Below the pieces are notes generated by a model, which did no database searches, was not told the origin of the DNA, and saw only the letters and a list, made by a program, of their open reading frames with translations. Below, one piece after another: positions 55,573 through 64,000 of a DNA stretch of 64,000 nt (positions within the stretch are counted from its first letter, which is position 1; each line of letters begins with the position of its first letter). The stretch is from Triangularia verruculosa (taxonomy: Eukaryota > Ascomycota > Sordariomycetes > Sordariales > Podosporaceae): the NCBI GenBank assembly GCA_033296885.1, contig MU863883.1:124001-188000 (forward strand), given 5' to 3'. The translations under genes and the position numbers were made by a program.

Positions 55573-57249
55573 TCACCGCCTCCCCCCCTCCGACGGCGCC
55601 CTAAGCAACTCCCTCAACCTCCCCTCCGCACCTTTCCTCCCACTTGACACCGATTCATGCGGTTGCGTCTGCCACGGTATCCAGCCCCCAAACAACCCAC
55701 CACTCCCCCCCGACGACGACGTCCTCGGATCCTGCCCTTGATGCGTATAAAACCCCTCCTGCCCTTCTTCCTCCTCCTCCTCCTCAGGTAACTCCCTCGT
55801 CCCATTCCGTACCTCAGCCACCGACGACGTCCTAACCCCAAGATGACTCCCGCTCACCCTCGGCAGCGCAATCTCACTTATCAATCCCTCCTCCCGGGAA
55901 CCACTCCCATTCCCCGACATGATCGCACTCGCAAAACTCGTCGACTTTTTCCTCTCCAACCTCTTCTTTCTATCACCCTCCCCCTCTCGCATCGACGATC
56001 CATTCCTAACAGCACCCCTCCTTCCCGCCCGCCCTCTAACCTCATCAGCAACCTCCTTCGCCCCCTTCTTTTTTTCTTTTCTAGTATCACCCCCCTCAGA
56101 AGAACAACTCCGACTGCTACTCATAATCGTCTCCAGCGTCCCATACGCCGCACTTTTCCTTCTTCTCCCAGTAGCGGTAGCACCATTGTTATTCCCCCTT
56201 CGTTGTCTACCACCACCACCACCACCACCAGCAGTTTCATCCCCATTGTCAGGCTGCAGCACCCTCCCCCTTTTTTGTTGCTGTTGTTGCTGTTGTACTG
56301 ACGAAAAACTCGCACCTGACCCGTGAGGAGCAACGTGGACTTCGTATTGATTCGACAGCGAGTACCGGCTCCGCGCGCAAATCTCTGCTATCCTGTCTAG
56401 ATCGGCGCTGATGTCGTTTTGTCTGGGGGGCTGCTGCTGTTGTTGTTGTTGTGTTGATCCTGACCCCGACCCGGTACCATCGTCATTGATAAAACTCTTG
56501 AACGAAAACGCCTCCAGCGGAGGTAGTTTCACTTCTTCTTCTTCTTCTTCCTCCTCCCGCCGGGACTGATATCCCATCCACGACCAGGGTAATAACCTAG
56601 GCTTGGCCTTTGACGAAGAATACTGCTGTTGCTGTTGATACGGCATGGCTGTCACCTCCCCTTGGACGTCGCTCGTTTGGGCGGTGGTGGTAGTACTGCT
56701 AGTCGACAAGGGAACCCGTCTCGACCTGGTATGGCTGGACTGTCTCCGCTGTTGGTTTCGAGCATGCGAATGCCCGCTGTACGTCCTCACGATAACCGGC
56801 TGCGAGTACGTGCTGCTCTGCGCGCCCGTGCTCTTTGCGTAGCCGTGATGACGAGTGTCGACGATGGACTTTGACGACGACGACGAAGACGAAGACGGGA
56901 ACGTACTGTTCAGCTTCTGCAACGCCGCTGCTGACGTATGACTGTGATCGGTAGCTCCCACAGCAGCCGGCTTGCCCTCGGCCGTGGACGACACAACTTC
57001 TGTCGATGATGAAGACGTGCCGGACTGGAAAAGAAACCCGGGAGCAAACGAAAGGGGAAAAGACCTCCTCCGTTTGGACTTGTTGGCAACCGTTGCCCCC
57101 TCAGACGACGACAAAGGAGGCTGTGCCTGTGCCTGAGCCTGAGCCTGAGCCTGAACAGAAGAAGAAGAAGAAGAACAAGAAGCCCCTGCAGCATCTCCAG
57201 AGAAACCCCCGGGTGGGCGAGGGACATGTGGCGTATTGTATATAGACAT
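55573..57249 (-). CDS. Ser/Gln-rich protein of unknown function with a short conserved core
   Basis: A single open frame of 558 residues from ATG 57249. It is dominated by low complexity: poly-Ser, an alternating Gln-Ala run near residue 33, several poly-Gln runs, poly-Glu and poly-Gly. Two pieces stand out as ordered: PLEAFSFKSFINDDG, and about 35 residues later ISADLDRIAEICARSRYSLS followed by NQYEVHVAPHG. I recall the second in hypothetical proteins of Pezizomycotina, but no function is known. A basic patch (KSKRRRSFPLSF) could be a nuclear signal. The C-terminus is helical and basic (GRLRELLRAPSEGGRR). The function is not assigned. The long regular frame and the conserved core argue that it is a real gene despite the repeats. 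Confidence 0.7.
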   Translation of the reverse strand: MSIYNTPHVPRPPGGFSGDAAGASCSSSSSSVQAQAQAQAQAQPPLSSSEGATVANKSKRRRSFPLSFAPGFLFQSGTSSSSTEVVSSTAEGKPAAVGATDHSHTSAAALQKLNSTFPSSSSSSSSKSIVDTRHHGYAKSTGAQSSTYSQPVIVRTYSGHSHARNQQRRQSSHTRSRRVPLSTSSTTTTAQTSDVQGEVTAMPYQQQQQYSSSKAKPRLLPWSWMGYQSRREEEEEEEEVKLPPLEAFSFKSFINDDGTGSGSGSTQQQQQQQPPRQNDISADLDRIAEICARSRYSLSNQYEVHVAPHGSGASFSSVQQQQQQQKRGRVLQPDNGDETAGGGGGGGRQRRGNNNGATATGRRRKSAAYGTLETIMSSSRSCSSEGGDTRKEKKKGAKEVADEVRGRAGRRGAVRNGSSMREGEGDRKKRLERKKSTSFASAIMSGNGSGSREEGLISEIALPRVSGSHLGVRTSSVAEVRNGTRELPEEEEEEEGQEGFYTHQGQDPRTSSSGGSGGLFGGWIPWQTQPHESVSSGRKGAEGRLRELLRAPSEGGRR

Positions 57250-58008
57250 GGCTGGCTGGCTGGCTGGCTAACCCCCTCAATACAAAGGGCAAAAGGGCAG
57301 GCAGATTTGTTGCAGGACAGACCAAGACAGGAACCTCACAAAATTGAATGGAACGACGGGTAGGGGGCTGCACCATGCAGGTGCCGTGGTATCAGCAGCA
57401 GCAGGCTTGTTGTTAGGCAGACGAAACGAATGGTGCTTGCAGCAAAAGAATCAGGGAGGGAGGGAGAGAGAGAGAAACGTGGTCGTCGATGTAGGGAGGC
57501 CCGAAGGTGTCGTGGACGCGGACAAGAGACCGGGGGATGGATGGGACGAACGGCACGAGACGGATTGGATTGGCAAGAGAAACATTCGCTTCCCGGTCGT
57601 CAAACCTGATTCGATCGATCAAAAAAGATCAACTCTGGGAGGGCGCAGAAGCTCGAAGCTGTCGCGATTGGACGGCAGCAGACTGCCTTTCTATGCAAGC
57701 AGTCGTGGCTGTCGTTCAAAGGTCTGTGGTCAAGGTCGACTGCAGTTGAAGCATGCATCAATTAAGCGGGGTTCAAAGGGGGCGAGGGGGTTGGTTGGCC
57801 CAAGCTTCCGGGAAACGGGGCACAGTGCGGGGGTCTTTTGCCCAACATCACCCTCCTTGAGCACTTATAAAAACAGTCAAGGGAAGAGTGTTGAATTAGC
57901 CATGTCCTTTAGCTAGATACACAAGAACAGAAGAGTTACTTAGGTTGCCCGACAACACCCAACCGTACATATAGCCATACCCAATCTCTTGACATTGATG
58001 CTACCCAC
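57250..58008. other. Intergenic region between Ser-rich gene promoter and PMP3-like 3' end
   Basis: About 760 bases. A GGCT tetranucleotide run at about 57,250-57,269 adjoins the upstream start codon. No gene is seen. Confidence 0.45.
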
Positions 58009-58683
58009 TCATTGATCCTTTGTCTTCGGGGAATGACCATCGCGGTTATCAAGAAGTGGAAGCGGTGATGGTGTCGGAGTTGCCCTCGCAGACGTCGGCT
58101 GGGCTGCTTTTGACTTTATAGAAGGGCCTGGCGTCGAAACAGGAGTTGGTCTTCCAGACGTTGGCTCTATGGCAGGCTTCGTCTTTGTGGCAGGCTTCTG
58201 CTCCTGAGCCAGCTTCTCTTGCACCGCAGGGTTGCGTCGATGGGCTGCTACCACTTCCGTGGAAGTCCTTGGGGCTGGGAGACTTGCGGTGCTGCGGTTG
58301 AGTGTGTCGAGTCCATTAAGTCTATCGCTGTAGACAAATGGCCGGCCGCCGATGGGAGCCTTCAGGAGTTTCTTGTTGTCCAAGTATACGTAGACGAGAT
58401 ACCAGGCATGGAAGTATGCCGGGATTACACTAACAACATAAACGTTAGGTCTTGGTCCGCCGTCGTAGTGACAGAGGTGGAACTGCCTACCCAAGTATAA
58501 GGAGGCACAGGTTGATGCACACATCAGTCCCACATCCTGCTAGGAAGGTTACGCAAAGAGCAGGGTCTGGACCTCGGTGTAAGCTCCCGATAACTTAATA
58601 TGTCAGCAATAGGGAAGATGCGTACGAAGAAAGCTCAATGCCAACGCAATGAAAGCCGTGGTATCAAAACCGTCGGCGGCCAT
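58009..58683 (-). CDS. PMP3/UPF0057-family membrane proteolipid with long C-terminal tail
   Basis: Spliced as 58626-58683, 58491-58566, 58009-58429, giving 184 residues; introns 58567-58625 and 58430-58490 keep phase. The first exon gives MAADGFDTTAFIALALSFL. The core reads VTFLAGCGTDVCINLCLLIL joined to GVIPAYFHAWYLVYVYLDNK, the two membrane segments of the PMP3/stress-induced hydrophobic peptide family (pattern GCG.D..IN..L..LG.IP...HA.Y). Usual members are 50-60 residues; this one adds about 110 residues of Pro/Thr/Ser/Lys-rich tail (PTPVSTPGPSIKSKAAQPTS). PMP3 proteins sit in the plasma membrane and affect membrane potential and cation tolerance. The first acceptor is the least certain junction (GAG acceptor 6 nt earlier would also keep frame). 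Confidence 0.8.
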
Positions 58684-60624
58684 ATTGAGAGAACTCTGAC
58701 TGGGGCGTAGCAGTAGGACAAGGCTGGCAATGTGTTGGGTATGATAATGATGCTTGGAAGCAGGGAATGGACCGTCTGCTGCCTTCGCCAAAGACAAGAC
58801 TCCCCTCGCCCTCCCGGCACCACTTTCCAAACCATGTTGCCTTCAAAGCACGAAAGTCAACGAATCAAGATGGCAGGAACAACTTCCATCTTTCGGCTTT
58901 CTGACCGAGGCCGGAAGGCAGGCAGTTTCTGCACAGACATGATAAGTGGCAGTTTCGGGTGAAAATGGCCTGTTTGCGAGGTGGGCGGAAGGCGTCCATG
59001 AACCGAACCTAAGCTGAGATGCCGGTTCGGCGGGAAGCTGCAATCCCGAACATGTGGAGCAGCCGGTCCCGCGGGGTGGGCTCGGAACGAGCGATGACGG
59101 CTCGCCTAAAGTCGGCAGGTTGAAAGGGGGCCGCAGCCGGGGAAGCTGCGGAAGCTTCCCCCCCACCCCTGAGCAGCTGATGCAGCAAAGGTGAACAAGG
59201 GTAGCAGATATGATAAAACTGCTGCCAACATCGTCATCATCAGAAGACGCCTTTTATGAGTAAATTGCTCCGATGTTTCGGGGCTGTGCTTTTGCCAGCT
59301 GCACGTTGCTCCTGCCGTGAGATGATCTCTCAAACAATTTGATATCACTTATTAGGTTCAGGCCGTGTGACTCCAGTCTGGTACGTCACTTTCGGGCTCG
59401 CGAAGGGGGGTGGCAGAATGGCGGAGAAGGGGGCCCGATGGCGCGCGTCGCCGACATGAGCATCGATCGCAATGCCATTACGAGCTGTGGCAGAGGGTAC
59501 CGTAGATATGCGACGACTCCGTTCCAGGTTGTGAAGGAGAGTTTGAGCCACAGACGTGATATCTTTCCTCCGTTGACGGGCCATGGCTGTTGTAAGAATG
59601 TAATATACCGTATCGTTACCAATTCCGATTAGGTTTGACCTGTCAACTGGCTCACATGGGACAAGGTGGGTCAGCTCCAGAGAGCTTCCATGAGAGCTTC
59701 AAGCTTGGGAATGCGTATTCGTATGAGGACTCTGGCTGCCGGTTATCATTCAGCCATATCCGAAGCCCTACCTAATAACCCAATACTCGTTTCTTCTTCC
59801 TGGCCAGGAACCTGGGATTCGATCCTGGCGCTCTCGGCAGCACGGGTCATTTACAGGAGAGCTCCGGCCCGGCGTAATCCATCCAGCACCTTGAGAGTAA
59901 GCCTTCGGTCCAATAGGTACCAAGCGGAGTTTACATTTGTTACAATCTATTCGAAGCGGTCAGCCAGTCTCGTTGCCTGCTTCCTTGGGCTCCATAGCAG
60001 GTGGACTTGGGGGATGGATGACTGGGATGAATCTCCAGGTCCCCTATTGCAGTCCATCTTTTCCTTAATCCTCCCTGGGCGGTGCGTGTTTCTCCCCTTC
60101 TTCCCGCTCCCGCCTGCCTCCCCCTTCCCCACCTACCCACCGTCCCGTCTCAGCTTCTGAGAAGAATATTGTTGTGTGCGAGACGAGTCCCTGCTGGAGG
60201 TGCAGGTACGGAACCGGTTTCTCTCCAGTGAAGTGCTGCTGTCAGGTTACCGGCTACATATCCGAGGTCAGTTTAGTTTGCTGTGCTGTAGCTGCGCACG
60301 CATCAATCAGTTGGCAGTGCCAGCGTCCCAGCGCCCCCTGCTGAGTGGGTGCAGGGTGGGTCGTGGAGACTCGGCAAGCACCTTCTGCTGGTCGCGGACC
60401 AAGATGGTTGAAAAAGCCACCGCCTCTCGTTTGCTTTGCTCTTTCGAGCTTGCATCCACGACATCGGCAGCCACAAAGTCTACGGAAGCCCCGTTGCCGG
60501 AATAATCAAAAGTTGATCTTTTACCGTATCATCCATTAGGCCTCCCAGTTACCACCCTTCCGGAATTGTTTTGATCGCAGTGCTCGAGTCTCCAAGCTCG
60601 ACCACACTGCCTGTCCTCGGCGAC
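58684..60624. other. Divergent intergenic region PMP3-like / NRP1-like
   Basis: About 1.9 kb of shared upstream DNA. The several short frames have no coding character. No tRNA or other RNA gene could be supported. Confidence 0.5.
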
Positions 60625-62780
60625 ATGGCTACTCCTCAACAAACCCCCCCCTTCAAGACCGACCGATATGTGGTGATTCACGTAGCCACCACTTGCGACG
60701 AGCACGGCGTCTATGTCACCAAGGACTCGGCCGAAGTCATCGAACTCGGCTGGATCCTGCTCGACGCAAACAATCTCGAAGAGGTGGGCCGACTCCAACC
60801 CAACAGCCCCTGAGAAAAAAATGCATCCTGTCTGGCCTCATTCTAACCCATTGTACCTGCGAATCAGCTTCACCGCGAGAGTGTGCTCGTCAAGCCCATC
60901 AACACGCCGATTACGCCCCTCTGCAGTGAGTCACGCCCGTTCTTCCTGCTCTCTGATGCTCAATGCCTTTACCGTCTGTCTTCCGGTTTGCTGACTGATC
61001 GTCTTGTTTGCCAGCGAGCCTGACCACCCTGACATGGGAACACGTCCGGAATGCGGGTACTTTCCGGGACGCCATCAACCGTTTCGACGCTTTTGCCTCC
61101 GAGTATTTGACCTCGAACAATCTCGACTTTGTTTTCGTCACCCTCGAAGCTTGGGACCTGCGTGTGCAGCTTCCCCGTGAAGCCCGTGACAAATCCGTCG
61201 TGCTCCCCCCTTATCTGCAACACTCTCGCACCTTCGAGCTCCGTACCGAATACCAAAGATGGCAGCAGCACCACCCCGAATCTCTCCCGTTTGGTCCTTC
61301 CTCCCTGGCCAACATCTGTGCGGCGCTGGAGGTTGAGCCGGTGCAGACCAGTGCTCCGATCAAGCACAACCTCCCTTTTCATCTGCAGGCCCTGGCCCCT
61401 GCCTCTCCTCGCCGTGCCATGGACGAGGCTGTGACCCTCACTCGTGTGCTCAGGGGTCTTATTCGGAAGTCGCAGCCAGCTCACGAGCACCCTGGTGTTC
61501 TCAGCCAGCCCATGGATGCGCGTACCGATGTCAGAGCCTTCCTTAGTGAGAGGAGCAAAGTCCTGCACATGTCTGGCCTGCCCCATGACACTACGCAAAG
61601 CGAGCTTGAAAGCTGGTTTACCCAGTTTGGTGGTCGTCCTATTGCCTTTTGGACACTTAAAACCCCGGAACAGCACAAGCCCACCGGCAGCGGCTTCGCC
61701 GTTTTCTCTTCTCACGAGGAGGTAAGTCACCGCCTATCTTCCAGTTTCCAATCATCACCTACACCGCCTAGTGGCCAATCACCCCCTGCGACCCACTATG
61801 ATGCGCTATGTCCCTGTTGACTCGATCTAACTGGAAAAAAAAAATATCAGGCTGCCGAAAGTCTGTGCATGAACGGCCGTGCATTGAATGAAAAGGCCAT
61901 TGAAGTCTCCCCTAGCTCTAGTCGCGTTCTTGACAAGGCCCACGACATTCTCATGCCTTTCCCACCCAGCAAAAACAGGCCTCGCCCCGGCGACTGGACC
62001 TGCCCGTCATGCGGCTTCTCGAACTTCCAGAGACGCACGGCTTGCTTCCGTTGCTCGTTCCCCGCCGTCAGCACCGGCCCTACCGGCGAGATGGGTTACG
62101 GATACGGCTATGGTCCCCCGGCTATGATGGGGCCTCCTCATCACATGGGCCACCACGGACACGGCGGTGGACACGGCGGTGGCCGCATGGGCGGCTCTGG
62201 CGTCGTTCCCTTCCGAGCGGGCGACTGGAAATGCGGCAATGAGGTGTGTGGCTACCACAACTTTGCCAAAAACCAGAACTGTCTCAGATGCGGTGCCGGC
62301 CGCGCGACTGCCGCCGTCGTTGCTGACGCTGGCTATCCTTCCCCTATGGATGCTGGGTCATCATACAACATGGGACATGGCTCGATTGGCTCTGCTCCTG
62401 GCCCTGGCTCGTTTGCCGGCCCTGGAGGTTTCGGCTCCGCCGGCGGATACGGCCAGCACTTCGGTGGCCCCCAGAGCACCTATGCTCTGCCCTCGGGCAT
62501 TGGTGGAGGCGCTGCCCCTTATCCCCCATTGAACACGCACTTCGGCGGACCCGCCCCCGGATCTCACTCGGCCGGCCCTTTTGATAGCCGTGCTGCTGAG
62601 GCCGCCTTCCAGTCCGCTGGCAATGGTCCCGCCTCTGCTGGTCCCGGCAACAGCTTTTATGGACAAAACGACAACGACGCCTTTGCTTTCCTCTCGTCAG
62701 GCATAGGCAGCCTTTCGGTCAGCAACCAGGATGCTCGTCAAAATGGCGGCTCGGCGCCTCCCAACAAGTCTCCTGCCTAG
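60625..62780 (+). CDS. NRP1: NRP1-like RNA-binding protein: exonuclease-like fold, RRM, two RanBP2-type zinc fingers
   Basis: Spliced as 60625-60783, 60868-60925, 61015-61721, 61851-62780, giving 617 residues. Residues 12-175 have the layout of a DEDD/ERI1-type exonuclease (RYVVIHVATTCDEHG; VIELGWILLD; LVKPINTPITPLCTSLTTLT), but the first catalytic D-x-E reads HVA. A degenerate RRM follows (VLHMSGLPHDTTQSELESWF; GSGFAVFSSHEE). Two RanBP2-type fingers are WTCPSCGFSNFQRRTACFRC near residue 355 and WKCGNEVCGYHNFAKNQNCL near 432. The tail is Gly/Pro/Ser-rich. Yeast NRP1 is a stress-granule RNA-binding protein with an RRM and the same finger type. The third intron (129 nt) is the longest accepted here and has a CTAAC branch site. 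Confidence 0.88.
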
Positions 62781-64000
62781 TCATGGGAAGAGTTATGATT
62801 GGCAGCTGAATTCCCGGAAACCTTCAACATTTGATTTTTAGGGGTCTGGGTTGGACTTTTTTGGAAGACTGTACTCTGGAGGGTGGTCACTATTACTGGG
62901 TTCGTGTGGGTGGCGGCGGCGGCGGCGGCGGCGGTGGGTAAAAAGTTGCAACGGGCTGGAAAGACAAAAGAACAATGCCATTACTTACAGGGCGTCACTC
63001 GGACGGGGTTTTTTCAGAAGCGACAAACACACAGCACATCTCGATACCGACCTCTCTATATATCTCTCTCTCTCAATTTCGGCCACACTGGAGTTCGAAT
63101 CTTCATCAGATCAAATCACGGCAATGGATCCATGACGCCTCGGATTAAACACGGGCTTTTTTCCCTCCGGGTTTCGTTTAACGCTCGCAATACACAAATG
63201 GTTTTGAGGCTCGGGCATGGGGGAATATACAGGACAGGTTTGCAATGGTGGGCAGGGGCGTGCATAGCGAGGAGTGTACAGGGTATATGTGACCTAGCTT
63301 CAGGGCTGGCTTTGGCTTGTCTATGGGCTTGTTCGTTTCTGTGTGTTTACCAGTTCACTTTTCCCCCTTTCAACATTATTCTGCGTTTTTGTTTGCGCCT
63401 GGTCTGTTTGTTTTCTTTCTGCTGCCTTTTTTCCTACAAGGTTGATATTTGTACTGGGGATCCTTTTCAAAGGTCCAAGTCGCTCATTTCGCGTGCAATT
63501 ATGCCACATTTGCTGGAATTGCAAGGCCTGGACGGGGGAAGGGGTCGGGTTTGGGGGGGAGGCGAAGGGTGTTGGGTTTGGGACAACATGGTGGGTTGGG
63601 GGACTTGGCTGGTTGGTAGGAAGGGATGGGAAGCGAAATCGGAAGCGAAAGATTTTGGTTGGCGGTGTTGTGTTTCCTTCTTCTTTTTTCCTCTCTTTTT
63701 TCAGTGTTTCTTCTAAATTGCTACTATTGAGAATTTTTTGTCGTCTCGATCTGTTGTTCTGCTCGTCCTTCCTCACTGTGTGCTTGACAAATAATTCCAC
63801 ATACCTTGCTCCTCCTTCCACCATCACCTTACATGTAAGCACTCGAAATGTTGTCATCCCACTCAAAATATACATATTTCTCGCTCCCCTCCCTTGCTGT
63901 TCTTGCCGTTCTTGCTGTCGTATTGTGTTTGTTTGGCTTCGTTTTGTGGTTGCTTGTGGGAAAAATTGTTGAAGGAAAAGTGTTGAGTCGTGCTCTAGAC
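62781..64000. other. 3' flank of NRP1-like gene to window end
   Basis: About 1.2 kb with a (GGC)n-like tract near 62,911-62,935 and T-rich DNA near 63,350-63,430 and 63,690. The overlapping frames here lack domain features. No gene can be supported. Confidence 0.45.

Noticed and set aside
59666..60160. 164-codon open frame before the NRP1-like gene
   Set aside because: No recognisable domain, composition like non-coding DNA, overlaps the expected promoter.
63091..63118. tRNA-like TTCGAAT arm with five paired bases
   Set aside because: No matching acceptor stem, D-arm or anticodon arm could be built upstream.
62883..63716. 277-codon open frame downstream of the NRP1-like gene
   Set aside because: Ala run from a GGC repeat, then Cys/Trp/Phe-rich sequence without codon bias or domains; more likely 3' flank.

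Overview
The window is nuclear DNA from a filamentous ascomycete, most likely a sordariomycete of the Sordariales type. The signs are single genes on both strands with no operons, many 49-129 nt introns with GT..AG ends and CTAAC/CTGAC-like branch sites, G/C-rich third codon positions, Ser/Pro/Gln-rich disordered tails, and orthologues that read as Pezizomycotina housekeeping genes. I see no rRNA, tRNA, CRISPR array, intact transposon, virus or secondary-metabolite cluster.

Layout, left to right. 1-861 (-): N-terminus of the GARP tethering subunit VPS54, cut by the window edge. 1584-3918 (+): replicative helicase subunit MCM5, with an MCB box upstream. 4261-6036 (-): membrane-anchored AMP-binding-like protein that has lost its ATP loop. 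6651-7566 (+): nucleoporin POM34. 7905-8656 (-): signal peptidase subunit SPC3. 9135-11942 (+): Golgi protein HID1. 13508-15271 (+): epoxide-hydrolase-like protein without a catalytic nucleophile. 16792-19304 (-): GID7/WDR26-like LisH-CTLH-WD40 protein. 20948-23036 (-): PH-like domain protein. 23037-27862: the largest gene-free stretch. 27863-31462 (-): 1199-residue F-box-like protein. 32328-33787 (-): HAT2 histone chaperone, divergent from XRN1 (34458-38883, +). 39525-41710 (-): F-box/LRR-like protein. 42759-45110 (-): glycogen synthase. 47644-48684 (+): Asn/Gln-rich orphan with a repeat domain. 51243-54874 (+): CTK1/CDK12-type kinase. 55573-57249 (-): Ser-rich protein of unknown function. 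58009-58683 (-): PMP3-family proteolipid with a long tail. 60625-62780 (+): NRP1-like RNA-binding zinc-finger protein.

Most genes are unrelated housekeeping functions (replication, membrane traffic, secretion, RNA decay, chromatin, transcription elongation, glycogen, protein degradation), each with its own promoter. Divergent pairs that share upstream DNA are VPS54/MCM5, AMP-binding/POM34, SPC3/HID1 and HAT2/XRN1.

The features most worth a second look are: (i) two genes, HAT2 and GID7, where the reading frame continues for about 98 coding-like codons beyond a TAG stop; (ii) three proteins that keep an enzyme fold but have lost the expected catalytic motif; (iii) an Asn/Gln-rich repeat orphan; and (iv) a possible coding relic near 49.3 kb. 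Splice junctions were placed by eye from phase, splice signals and family similarity; no search or transcript data was available.
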